Below are positions 44,320 to 55,257 of a stretch of 64,000 bases of DNA, piece by piece. Origin of the DNA: Micrasema longulum (Eukaryota > Arthropoda > Insecta > Trichoptera > Brachycentridae); NCBI GenBank assembly GCA_022494885.1, contig JAGVSM010004287.1, positions 62,001 through 126,000 on the forward strand. The letters are read 5' to 3'. A model generated the notes under the pieces. It saw nothing but the letters and a program-made list of their open reading frames with translations, made no database searches and was not told where the DNA came from. The translations under genes were made by a program, and so were the position numbers. The stretch's first letter is position 1. Each line of letters begins with the position of its first letter.

Positions 44320-46480
44320 TTTACATTACAGCACACCTCCCAAAGGGCCATGTATATATCGCCGCCAAATAGTTGAATCAGCCACTCAATTGTGCGCCTA
44401 GGCTAATCATTAAATGCCAAGATTGAAATAGAAATTTTGAGCCTTGTTCTCCGAGTCTCGTCTTAGTCTCGATACTCAAATTTGTGTCGAGACTGGAAGC
44501 CCACACACAAATTTTCACACACATATTCGCATACGCACATACACCCTTTTTCACATGCTTACATACAAATACATAAACACAAACGTCTTACACACAAAAT
44601 TATGTATACTCTCTCCGTTTTATGTTTAATTAGATTACCAGTGGATTTTAACAATTGGGTTTTATCATAAACTGGGGATATGATTTTAAATGTATTGAGC
44701 ATTTAAATAATATTTTTATGATTGCGAGCATTTTACTATAATCATCTGAATCTTATGTTTTCATTTATAATTTCCCTTTTAAAGTTTGATAAACGTAAAA
44801 CGGCCCGTAATTGTCCAAAAGATTGATGACGTCACGCGTGACTTACGAATTCTACGTTCACTTAAATCCTATACGGAGATCGTCTGACGCTGGCGGTTTA
44901 TAACTTTTTATTTGTTTTTATAGTTAAATTTCGTCTTTTCCTTTGATTTTTTAAAAGTTTACATTTATAAACCCCCATAGCATTATGAGTGACATTGGTT
45001 TTTTTTAGGAAAATCCGGTATCTTGCCCAAAATAAATATAATCATAGGTATTTTTTTCTCATCCAGTTCCTAGTATGGAAATGTAAAGGCCGCAAAGTAA
45101 GAAAATATTTTATGTTTGCTTCCAGAATGTATTCATTTAAATAATTGTGTTATTTGAATGTACTATAAATAAATTGTTTTGCTTACATTGACTGCAAAAG
45201 AGAAGGAACGTGACTTTGTCACAACATAACATAAAATATTATTTCTACCACATCTCGTTTTATAACGTTCAACCATTTTTTCCGCATTTTTTTAATATTA
45301 GGAATGGCCAAAATAGATTTATTTGGTATCTTCACCGTAGTGTTTGTGCACTCCAGAACTAAACAGTACTTGTACCTTATAATCAAAGACATTTTATGCC
45401 CGTTAATTAGTTAAAATATTGTAAAACAATCGATTACAACAAAAACAACACGCCGGCTATATAAATTCAGTCGGAATCGTAACGCGTGACGTCACAAGCC
45501 CATTGGGCATCCGAATGGTCGTTTTGGCGCCATTTCAAAATATACGTTTTTAAACCGCTCTGAAAAATTAACGCGTGGACATAAAAAATAAAAATTATAG
45601 TCACTATCGTTATTTTTTCTCTATTTTTTGCACTTTTAAAAAAACGTGATAATACCGTATTGTTTCTAGTGTTTTCAAAGTATTTTTACTTTGTATTATG
45701 TAATATCTCTAAAATTCCCAATAAAATAAAATAATAAAAATACATCTATAAAGGTTATGATCATGTCTACGATTGAACTTTGATCATTTGACCATTTTGT
45801 GAATTTCGCAAAATACTCCTGCATTTCTTCAAATTATGCGGTTCAACTGCGACCCGGATTTGGATAGTGATCCGATTCCATTTATGCAATTATTTTGAAC
45901 AAACTTATCAGTGGTGACGTCACACCGTACACAATTTATCGTTTAAACCAAACTTTGAACTAATGTTTGCCTAATGTTTATGGTAGAATCTCGTATGATA
46001 ATGGGTAATTCGTTTTTGGAACTACACCCGCACTCAAAACCCACCGAAATCATCAGATTCATGAGGAGTCAGATAATTATCATAAAACAAAAACAGTGGC
46101 TTTTTGTTTCGTCCTTAATTCATTTTTTTTTATTTTAATTTATGTATTTAACTTTTCACGCATTATCGATTAAAAAAAGGCTTTTTCAATGATTGCCTAC
46201 CCTATTTTCCTACTTAATAATAATAACGACAGGGTTTGAATAATACGTTTTTTAAATGTTTTATAGCACTACAAAATATTACAAATTCGAATTACTCCTA
46301 TAAATTTCAGTTAAGTGAAACAATAGCGAAGGTTTAGTCCCTAACCACTCATTGAATATAGAATATTGATTATGTAATGTCAATATCTTCTTGACGCCCG
46401 AGACTAACCTGGCCACCAGAAAAACTTACTTTTTCTTTAAAAATTATAAGGATGTTAAAATTAAACCAAAACGATTAAAA
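44320..46480. other. Unassigned AT-rich sequence with TGACGTCA octamers
   Basis: No gene was seen. Perfect TGACGTCA octamers lie at 44827-44834, 45487-45494 and 45915-45922. The second and third sit in sequence that faintly resembles the start of family B (GCGTGACGTCACAAG). A CA-rich tract is at 44495-44590. Confidence 0.4.
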
Positions 46481-46489
46481 AGTATTGAT

Positions 46490-47995
46490 TTACAAAATTA
46501 TTAGATTGAGTTTTTCTACTATCATTTTTTGGTGGAACTACATTTTAATTATAATATTAAAAATACGTTTATAGTTTTATTCCACTTTTTTTAATAAAAT
46601 TTTACCAGTGACCGGGTTTTGTCGTGGCCGACATCGTCAGACTGGTGGGAGACTAAACAAATTTCTATGTTATATACAAGTATAAACAGCAGCTGACGGT
46701 ACCACGGTAAAAGAACTACTATGGAGATAGAACAATGGGGAGTGTAGTACCAAAACTATACAATTTAATACCAGCTGAAAATCGTGAGGAAAAAACCTAA
46801 ATACATTTTTAAAAATTGTCAAAAAATTATTAAAAACCGCAAGTGAAACTTAAGTGTGCATATAAATATATTTTATTTTTTATTTATTATTAAACTATGT
46901 ACTTACTTATAAATTTAAAAAAAATAAGATGTAATGTAACCGCAGACAAGCTTCGGCTTTGCGGGAACAAAAATACAATTATGTATGTTACTGATTTGTT
47001 CAAATGAATAAAACTTTTTTAAAAAATAAAAAAGCAGGGGTTGTAAATCGTGATTTTATATAATTATGGAAATAAAAGAGTTTAAATTAAAATAATTTAA
47101 GTATTAGGTAATAACAATTGTATGAAATTAAGTTTTGTTTGAAAGTATATAAACAGGTGTAAATTTTATAATTTTGTGAAGTTTTATAATGAAAATGCCG
47201 CTAGAGGATATTACGACACAACGCAAATGCGTCGGCGAGCATATATTTGACGAAAGTATTTTTTTAAATATGTTTTTGCAGAATAACATTCGGAAATGTA
47301 ACGTTATTAGGGAGATTTATGACCTTTTTTAGCTCTCTCTCTCTCTATCTTACCAACACACACCTATACATAGTTTACCTTTCCCTTACTGTCCCAAAAT
47401 ATCCGCGCGTCACGGTGCTGTGTAGTCATTACATATTCAAAAAATGGAAGATTTTCAATCGGAAAAATGTAATATTTATAGGCAATTGCTTTATGGTCGA
47501 AGTCAAAAGTAATATTTTTTATATAATTGCTAGAAATATGTGAAAACCATTAGCTCATGCTAACAGCGCGACCAAAAGAACCGCCTCTGACGAAGTCAGA
47601 TAGCTAATAACTGGCGTCTGGGAGAAGTACTAGTTATTTTGCTGTTCATGCGCGTGACGCGTGAAATTGTTTCTCTCGCTCCCGAATATACCTGTATTTT
47701 CGAGAGCGAGACGTTAAGAGCGTGTAAAACAATTATATATTAGGATTTGTATTTTACTATGTACTCCGCAACACGCGACACATTGATGAACTTTCCATTT
47801 TTTTGGTGATTTATCTCTGATTTTTGATAAAATGTTTTTTGTGTTACCAATAAACATGAATTATTTAATAAAAATATATTTTAACCTATACATGTATGTA
47901 TAACAGAAGAGTACCTAAAATCTTAACCCATAATTTATGGAGATATTAAAGATATTAGATGCAATGTGGCAATCACCGGGAAGGGAGAGTAAATT
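46490..47995 (+). mobile_element. Family H, centre and right arm, with nested LINE
   Basis: Centre CCAGTGACCGGGTTTTGTCG aligns with 3630 in the same direction. The right arm (47540-47990) ends CACCGGGAAGGGAGAG, the reverse complement of the outer end of the 2905 copy. Together these imply a full element well over 1 kb with long inverted ends. A LINE at 46693-47032 splits the centre. The stretch 47100-47400 has no counterpart. Confidence 0.6.
46693..47032 (+). mobile_element. LINE ORF2 terminus nested in family H
   Basis: It opens in frame with WGVVPKLYNLIPAENREEK and, after a shift, LNTFLKIVKKLLK, the last module of ORF2. The 3' UTR holds AGACAAGCTTCGGCTTTGCGG and ends TCAAATGAATAAAAC plus A-rich sequence. 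AGCAG flanks it at 46688-46692 and 47033-47037. The host reads through in the 2905-3790 copy (AAGC|GGGGGTTG). Confidence 0.8.
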
Positions 47996-48221
47996 TTATG
48001 GTATCTTAAAAAATACCTCGCGGTGCTTAGAACAGTTTTATAATACGAACTAAACAATCCTACCCAGTATCACCTTGGCGTTTAATCCGCGGTCTCATTT
48101 GTTCAAAAAATATAATCATTATTATTAAACGATGTCACGGTTATTGGAACTAATAAGTAAGGTCCTCTGCGCCTCCTTTCTAAGCTTTTATTATTCATGT
48201 TTACACAAACCGTGAAAAATA
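47996..48221. other. No recognisable feature
   Basis: Short spacer between family H and the next LINE. Confidence 0.4.
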
Positions 48222-49510
48222 AAGTTTATTTTATGATTTAAAAATACATATAATAATTTGTTACCCACTAAGTCCAAAGACTTTTCGGTGGGACACATTT
48301 TTTTTTTATGACAGGTTTATATTACATTTATTTTATTTACATTTTACAGATTTATTTATAAACAGGCAATATAAAGTATCTAGAAGATATTTCTTCAGTT
48401 TTTTTTTTTCATATTAATGATGGTTTGTGGGAGATCATTGAACAATCTTGGAACAACGCAATTTAATGTTCGCTCTCCGAAGTAATTTGTAATTCGGGGA
48501 ACAGACAGGGAGCCCTTAGTTTTAAATCTAGTGTTGTGAATGTGGGAAACTCTTTTTTTATATTCCGGATCAACAAAGTGATCTACAATCAATTTGTAGT
48601 CACAAAGTTGTTGTTTTACGGCGGGACATTACAAATTTAAAAAATATATACACTTGCTCGCCATATGTTTCGCCCTCTGGTTAGCACTACCCATTTTTGA
48701 AATCCCCCCCTCAAAGAGTCTCATGAAGATATCACTTAGAATTTTGTTTATTTTTATTTATTTATTTACATTTAACTTTTGTACATATGTTCTTTGTACA
48801 TTGGCGGGCTTATTGCTTAAGCCAGCGATTTCCTTCAATGTAATAAAATAAAAGAGTTTTGTGCCTTGATTTCAAGTTACAGAACATTCAATGAAAAAAA
48901 AATTAAAAATTTAAAGATATATAAAAATAGAAATAAACGTATTTGTTTATAAATTACCTTAAATCGAAACTATTACTCAATGGGAAAAAGGAAAAAAGAG
49001 GAAAGAGGAAAGAGGAAAAAGGAAAGGAGGAGAGATTAAGGAAATTTTACCCAGATGAGACCGGAAGGTGAGACCCCAGACATGCACTCCGTAAGATATA
49101 ATGGATTCAATGAGCGAGGTATATATGTATCTTAACGTTTTGAAAAGTAGTATGCTTTTAATTTCATAAATCACCTTAAGCCAGTACCTTAATTTGTCGC
49201 AGATTCCATCAATACAACCCAGCTAAATTTAGAATCAATAATTAATCCTAAATATTTATGATTATTTACAACATCTATAATGGGACAATTACATTTATCT
49301 GATTCTATATTTAAATTTGAATGAAGGCAAAAATTTATATGAGCTTGTATTTCTATTTCAAATTCACATTTAGTAATATATGGTGAGGATACATGTCGTG
49401 AACAATTTTAGTTTTTTTAGAATTTATTACTAAGCCATAGTCATGCGCCCATTTAATGAGATCTGAAAAATCTTCTTGAAACATTTTTTGGGCAGTTTTT
49501 CAAACCTAAT
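48222..49510 (-). mobile_element. LINE J, copy 1
   Basis: Read from 49510 down, the minus strand first encodes pieces of the RT thumb region (EIEIQAHINFCLHSNLNI; then MIYEIKSILLFKTLRYIYTS and YGVHVWG at about 49070-49174), is split by a nested LINE, and ends with DHFVDPEYKKRVSHIHNTR, PRITNYFGERTLNCVVP and LFNDLPQTIIN before a stop at 48395. The 3' UTR carries TCCCACCGAAAAGTC and ends near 48222. Multiple frameshifts make it dead. A second copy with other nested elements is at 56899-59257. Confidence 0.82.
48746..49042 (-). mobile_element. LINE 3' fragment nested in LINE J
   Basis: Reverse complement of the 3' end of the 19480-20165 LINE: TTAATCTCTCCTCC, CCTTTTTTCC, GGTAATTTATAA and an AAATAAATAAATAAA tail. 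AATTTT flanks both sides (48740-48745 and 49043-49048). In copy 2 the site is uninterrupted near 58652 (AAATTTTACCCAG). Confidence 0.8.
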
Positions 49511-49584
49511 GTCCGATTACCAGTATCAAATGAATAATTTACGTAGGCTCAGCAGATTTTACAACATAATAATAATTTTCATAA

Positions 49585-50265
49585 GGTTCAAAATCTCGCA
49601 ACTCGGCGTATCATGTTGGATATGAGCTTTCTCTACAAAATTGTTAATAACCTAATCAATAGCCCAGAAATTGTTATAAGCATTTTATATCGAGTCCCTG
49701 TCCGTCGAACTCGTCAATCTGTACTCTTCGACATTCCTAACTGAATGACTAATTATATGTAAAATAGCACTCTTCGAAGAATACAAATTACTTTGTTCGG
49801 CATCGTTATATTACACCGTAAATACCATATTTTTATCAGATCTGTTAAAGATATTTTAAATTTAGATAAAATTACTGCTTAACTTTTAAATGTTAATTTT
49901 AACTTTCAATTTGAACTTTTAATTTGAACTCTTAATTTTTACTTATTCATATGTACATCTACTGCCTTCATCCAATTGATTATTGTTGGTTGTGGATTTT
50001 TACTAAGAAATATATATGTTCATGGAAGCAGAGAGAGAGGGAGGGAATTAGTGTTGGAGCTATACAATGTCTTCTCCCTTTTATTTATTTTTTATAAGTA
50101 CATTTTTTTTTAATTTAATAATTTTTTCCCCTCTCCTCTTGCATTCATGATAAATTAATGTGAAATCTGTAATTGGTCTAACTTTTGAAATTATTATTTT
50201 GTACCTTGTATTTATAAAAAAATCTGGTTGATTTCCTTGATAAATAAATACATAAATAATTAACT
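49585..50265 (+). mobile_element. LINE ORF2 C-terminal fragment and 3' UTR
   Basis: One frame reads NLATRRIMLDMSFLYKIVNN, LINSPEIVISILYRVPVRRT and RQSVLFDIPN before stops; STLRRIQI follows. The R-x-LF-x-IP with a preceding LYKIVN is a usual end module for Jockey-like LINEs. The 3' UTR ends GATAAATAAATACATAAATA near 50262. A weaker relative is at 61855-62060. Confidence 0.72.
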
Positions 50266-50526
50266 AAGCATAATTTTTTTCTATTTTTTTTTAGATGGGA
50301 GTTGCATTATTGCTTATTATGTACAAGGTTTATATTTCATTAGAAGTGAATTTTTCTGCTTTTTAATAAGATTCTATTCAAGTTAAGTGTTGGAATCGGG
50401 AGGGATATTCTGTAGTGGGTCAATCGGGAACTTCTCATCATTTGTTCTAGTGAAGAGGAAACCACTTAAAACTCTTCAATAGAAGCCGCGTTTAGTATAA
50501 AACAGCGTTTATCGATATTATTCCTG

Positions 50527-50769
50527 GGCCACGATTACTATGGGAAGTTAACATTTATCTTAAATTTTATCTACAAAGTAAAATTAAGTTTTCTGTATGA
50601 AAATCAGAATATGCATACATTTTTTTCTTTTTAAAATGTTCAATTATAGGTTACTGATGAAGATACTTTAAAAGTTCATGAAAATATACTCATTTTCGTA
50701 CACAAATATCGAGGTTTCTTTATGGACAGTCAAAGATAATTCTGTTGAGTTCCCAATGTAATCGGGGCC
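50527..50769 (+). mobile_element. Family C MITE, copy 4, uninterrupted
   Basis: Ends GGCCACGATTACTATGGGAA and TTCCCAATGTAATCGGGGCC are inverted with three differences over 20. CTG flanks both sides (50524-50526 and 50770-50772). 243 bases, non-coding. It serves as the empty-site reference for the LINE tail nested in copy 2. Confidence 0.9.
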
Positions 50770-50772
50770 CTG

Positions 50773-50950
50773 GCCGATTACCTTTGTTTCCCGTCCTTCC
50801 CTTAACCCACCCTTATAGTACATTTTGATTTGGAACAAAACTAACAACATTTTGACATTACCCATAACGTTGCATACAAATTCTTGGATTTGTCGCGCGT
50901 CGTTGTAAAAGTTATCATAAATCGTTAAATAACTTCCACCGTGTTCAAGA
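50773..50950 (+). repeat. Family D repeat, copy 2
   Basis: Starts right after the CTG of the family C copy: GATTACCTTTGTTTCCCG, TTTGGAACAAAAC, ATTCTTGGATTTGTCGC and GCGTCGTTGTAAAAG. Aligns with 20845-21020. Confidence 0.65.
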
Positions 50951-51394
50951 AATATGATATTTTGGTGTTGTTCTGGACACAAAAATGACATTTCAATTAC
51001 ATATAGATAAAAATATTGAAAAAGTCTATAAAATGTTAGGTTTTAATACGTGTATCTAAGCCCTTTAAAAACTAATTAACAATAAAACACCTCTTATGGC
51101 CATGTAAGAACTCATCAATCATCAATCAACTCATCAATCAATCAATTTGCATCAATCATTTGGAATCCACAATACATTGCATTTTGACAAGCTGTAAAAA
51201 AATCTAAATAAATTTTTAAAACATTTGAATTTCCGAAGCTCTCTTACATTTCCGAATTATGGCTTATCTGCACGTTTTAACGAGCTATTAATCTTGAAAA
51301 GAGGAGAATATGAATTGACCTCAATTTCCTTTATAAAATTATAAACAGTCTAGCTGATTCGTCTCAGTTCCTAAATAAAATTCAAATTGACTGT

Positions 51395-52156
51395 CCATCC
51401 TGTGTGTAAAGTGGCCACTTAAACAGCCAATGACAGGTCATAAGCCCTGTAAATGCCTAGACTGCCATATTACCTTATTTAAGGTATTCTCCATCCCTGT
51501 TGTAATTATTGATTGATTTGGTGTTTATTTTGTAGAACTCCATATTTAAACTTATAATTAGAAATCAAACACTGATTTGAGTCTACTGAACACTTTATTT
51601 TATTTTTACCAATATAAACATATAAAAATAAAAACTTCGTGACAATTGTTTCGCCTTATTAGGGCATTTTCAAACGAATGTGAAGATTATTTGGATTGAA
51701 TGTCCTTATATAGTTAATTCAAGGTACTTAAGTAGAAAATAAAAATAATCTTATGAACTATAGCATGTACAAATTTTGCACGGTTTTACGATATTTTAAT
51801 TTTAATCTTCTATATAAAATCACCTGGGTGGCTATATCAGCCACCTTCAATTTATTGATTTATTTGGTGTTTATTTTGTAGAACTCCATATTTAAACTGA
51901 TAATTAGAAATCAAACACTGATTTGAGTCTACTGAACACTTTATTTTATTTTTACAAATATAAACATGTAAAAATAAAAACTTCGTGACAATTGTTTCGC
52001 CTTATTGGGGCATTTGTAATTTGTGTTTTTTTCAATTTTGTAATTTTTTGTAATTTTGTAATTTTTGTAACCTGTTTTAATTTGTTAATCTTAATGACTC
52101 CCGAGGGGGTGAAATCCAGTCTAGTCTACGAACATTTGGACAAACTCAAATATTGT
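51395..52156. mobile_element. Family A, split by a Penelope-type insertion
   Basis: The right arm of family A begins at 51395 (GTGTAAAGTGGCCACTTAAAC) and runs to CCATCCCTGTTGTAATT at 51506. It resumes at about 52073 (TTGTTAATCTTAATGACTCC) and ends TTGGACAAACTCAAATATTG at 52156. The intact order is seen at 41395-41570. Confidence 0.78.
51507..52072 (-). mobile_element. Direct-repeat (pLTR-like) insertion with decayed hammerhead motif
   Basis: Two direct repeats of about 160 bases (51507-51667 and 51852-52011) flank about 185 bases. They share GGTGTTTATTTTGTAGAACTCC, AAATCAAACACTGATTTGAG and ACTTCGTGACAATTGTTTCG. On the minus strand the end of the first repeat has a type I hammerhead ribozyme layout (51636-51678): stem I TTCGT/ACGAA, a three-pair stem II GCC/GGC, the strand GAAAC and the cleavage triplet GTC. 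The core expected as CTGATGA reads TTGAAAA. Penelope-like elements are known to carry hammerhead motifs in such repeats. CCTGTTGTAATT and CCTGTTTTAATT flank the insertion, a 12-base duplication with one mismatch. No coding sequence remains. Confidence 0.72.
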
Positions 52157-52552
52157 ATCTTAATATTGTTTTTTAAAATTTTAAAGATAACTTGACATAC
52201 TGTTATTCTTTCTTTATTCTTTTTTTATTATTTTTTCTCCGCTGCACTCTGCATGTTTTTATATTAGTTTGTTTTTGTATCGTTAAACAAAAATGATGTG
52301 TGATGTTTACACGGCGCGGCACAGAATTGAACAATCGTTCCTTGTATTATCGTCAGTATCAGGTGAGTTATGGGTATTGGCGGAGTAAATATTAGCACCC
52401 AAAGCTACTGTTCATACTTCAATGTTCCAGACAAATATAGAGATAACGACTGATATATCTTCTACCTGTTACATATATTATCATAGTGTGTAGGTGTATG
52501 CAGTACGGACGTACTCACAGCTCCCCACAATAGACAGACAAAGTCAATTAAA
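52157..52552. other. Short unassigned stretch
   Basis: 52185-52275 resembles 6430-6530 (ATTCTTTCTTTATT, CTGC.TG.GCATGTTTTTATA). The rest matches nothing seen. Confidence 0.4.
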
Positions 52553-53412
52553 AACAAAGCCAACTATTTGCACAAAAACCGCCCTTGAACCTGTGGCAAT
52601 TGCACAGAAATCTTTAATCCGAATCATTTAAAAAAAAAAATTTCGTTATCCGAGTGACTTGCTCTTCAAAGAATTCAGAGTACTAAATATTTTTCAACAG
52701 TATATATTGAGAACGGTAGTGGTTACACACATAAATAGAGACATTTACCCGAGCGTCAACCACAACCATAATACAAGATACTCTAATAGGGATCTGATAC
52801 TAAGTGAAGGGGTCAACACTGTTCTGGCATCGAGACAACACTATAACGTAGGCAAAATGGTCCATAACCTTTTGCCAGAATCGTGGAAAGACGGGAGTGT
52901 TGTCAAGTTACGGAAAGTGTTGACCTCGCTCTTTCATGACATTGGTCGTAGGGAGTCAGAAAAGTTGATGCATGCCACGGATTGGAGAACCTTACTGGAT
53001 GTCAAAAATAAAATATAAAAAATAAGGAATAATTTAAAAAAAATATATTTATAGATGACAACCATGAAGTTTCGCATAAATATATTGTCTATGTTTTATG
53101 AATGTATGTATGTGTATGCGCATGGGTGTATGTACGTGTGTGTGTATGTACATGTGTATATATGTGTATATTTATATATATGTGTGTATAAATGTGTATG
53201 TCTGTATGTATATGATCCGAATAAGTTTATATTTTGAATGTGTATCCGAAAAAGTTTATATTTTGTTTGTCTGTGCTCTATATTAATTTGTTAACTATTA
53301 TAATATATTAAAATGTAATTGCCTAGCTTGGAACGGGGTATGTACCCTTGTTAGCTGGGCAAAGTGAACATGGAATTGTATTTTGATAAAGAGTGTGAAT
53401 AAATAAATAAAT
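52553..53412 (+). mobile_element. 5'-truncated LINE, copy 2 of the 1474-2632 family
   Basis: Begins near TTTGCACAAAAACCGCCC, with EPVAIAQKSLIRII, then a stop at 52629-52631 and a frame (from 52659) running FRVLNIFQQYILRTVVVTHI to DVKNKI at 53018, nearly identical to copy 1. The 3' UTR contains the X and Y segments once each (53030-53180 and 53180-53215), then AACGGGGTATGTACCC and an AATAAATAAATAAATA tail. A small duplication (ATCCGAA-AAGTTTATATTTTG) occurs at 53214-53265. Confidence 0.9.
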
Positions 53413-53439
53413 ATTTTCCGCGCTATTTTCCCGCTTAAT

Positions 53440-53800
53440 AAATTCAAAGAATAATAATAACATTAGAAAAAATCAATATAAATATAAATTAGAAAACATG
53501 CAAATAATAATAATAAAAATTGAATCATAAAAATAAATTAGAAATATGCCATTAATAGTAAATAAATGAGACATAATTATTATAAATTAGAAAACATACC
53601 GATAATAATAAAAATTGAACTACAACTACACATTATAAAATATAACATTAGTAATAAAGAAATTAAACAAAAATATAAATTGGAAAACATACCGATAATA
53701 ATAAAAATTGAAGCATAAATACAAATTTGAAAATATATCGTTTGTAATTAAAAATTGAAGAACAAAAATAAATTACAGATTAAACCATTTATAAATTTAA
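53440..53800 (+). repeat. Minisatellite, about 48-bp period
   Basis: Roughly seven degenerate units carry TATAAATTRGAAAACATACC followed by GATAATAATAAAAATTGAA. Matching positions recur at about 53493, 53541, 53590, 53638, 53685 and 53730. The units differ by small substitutions and gaps. Confidence 0.75.
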
Positions 53801-53964
53801 AAAAATTAACATACGTGTAAAATACTAGTATTAAAAAGAAAAATAAAACATATGTAAATGAATAAACATAAAAAGTAAAAATGAAATATACATAAAAACA
53901 ATAAGAGATTTTTTTCAATTAAAAGTAACACAATTTTTTTTTTTTATGGTAATGGTACGGTACT

Positions 53965-54715
53965 TGTAAACTCTTATTCTTCTTCTTCTTATGGTTCCTC
54001 TCCCCGATGGAGGTTGAAAATCATCGTTGCGATTCTTACTTTATTGGCAGCTGCCCTGAACAAGGACTGAGTGCTGCAATGGAGCCAATCGCGCAAGTTC
54101 TCAAGCCAAGAGATGCGCCTTCTACCTGCACTGCGTCTTCCTTCAATCCTTCCCTGTAGAATGACTCATCACATGCGCAAAGTACTTAAGTTTTCTTTTA
54201 TTTATGGTCTTCAGTGCCTCTTTATCTTTTTCCATCCGTCGGAGAACATCATCGTTTCGGACTTTATCCACCCGGGAGATTTTTAATATCCTCCTGTAGC
54301 ACCACATTTCAAAGGCTTCGATCTTTTTTGAAGTGTTTTGGGTGAGTGTCCACCTTTCGACGCCGTAAAAAGTACTGAGAAGACGTAACATCGAGCAATG
54401 CGCATTCGGAGGTCTAAATGAAAGTCTCTACTGCAAAGAAGGTCACGCATCCTGATAAAGCAGTCTCGCGCCATCTCTATTCTGACTTTGATCTCTCGCG
54501 AGTGATCCCATTCATCATACAGCCAGCATCCTAAATATTTATATTGATGAACTTGCTCAATAACCTGCGCTCCAAGTTTTAAAGTTATTGGGAAAGTTGG
54601 TGGCTTTTTTCGAATAACCATATATTTAGTCCTGGAAATATTCATCTCTAGCTCTTTATTCAAACTTGCCGTGTAAACTTTGTCCAATAATAGTCGGAAA
54701 ACTCTTATCACATAT
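53965..54715 (-). mobile_element. Endonuclease/RT-type LINE, C-terminal half
   Basis: From 54711 the minus strand reads LNKELEMNISRTKYMVIRKK, HQYKYLGCWLYDEWDHSREI, IARCYVFSVL, then with a one-base shift YGVERWTLTQNTSKKIEAFE, MWCYRRILKI and KLKYFAHVMSH. A further shift leads to GRRRISWLENLRDW and FRAAANKVRIATMIFNLHRG. This arrangement (YKYLG...W-x-H...IKxRIE, F-Y-G-E-WT, A-MWCYRR) is the very common insect family often annotated as craniofacial development protein 2-like or endonuclease-reverse transcriptase. Two frameshifts and the loss of the catalytic half make it dead. It ends in GAAGAAGAAGAATAAGAG. Confidence 0.9.
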
Positions 54716-54994
54716 TTTGTTTATTTTTATTGAAGATATTACTATTTTTCTGTATGAACACCTAACTGGGCACAGCTCGTGTTGAGGCATTCATTTACAT
54801 TATTTATCTTATGCTCCTAGATTTAATAACACAACACCACGCGTCTTTATTTCGCTCTTATCATTACTATCATACTATCGCGTCAGTACATAAGTTTTTT
54901 TTTTCAATATTTACAAAAATTATCTCAAAATTTAAGTCCCGCTGAATAGCAAGCGAGCAATTCGGTCAGCAGGTTCTCATATATTTTATAAATG

Positions 54995-55257
54995 TCATCA
55001 TCATCGTTCCCTTTCCGCACCTAATGGTGCATGGGGCACTGCATTGGTACACCAATCGCAGGGTATCTTGATCATTTTTGTTACATGAAGGTAAGATGAT
55101 CAGTCTTACACTTCAGGTGCCAGTCCAGAAACTATGAAATATTCTTGTGTGAAAACACCCATTTAAATAAATATTTCACATCAACCATGTCGGGAATCGA
55201 ACCCGAGACCTCTCGCATGGCAGGCTAACTCGCTGACCATTACACCACGAGGCCGAC
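54995..55257 (-). mobile_element. tRNA-derived SINE1, copy f
   Basis: Full length; B box GGTTCGATTCCCGAC and head GTCGGCCTCGTGGTGTAATGG are intact on the minus strand. ATTTTATAAAT on the left and ATTTTATATAT on the right form an approximate 11-base target duplication. Confidence 0.93.

Noticed and set aside
53440..53800. CRISPR-like array
   Set aside because: Units are contiguous, degenerate and without unique spacers, and the DNA is eukaryotic; it is a minisatellite.
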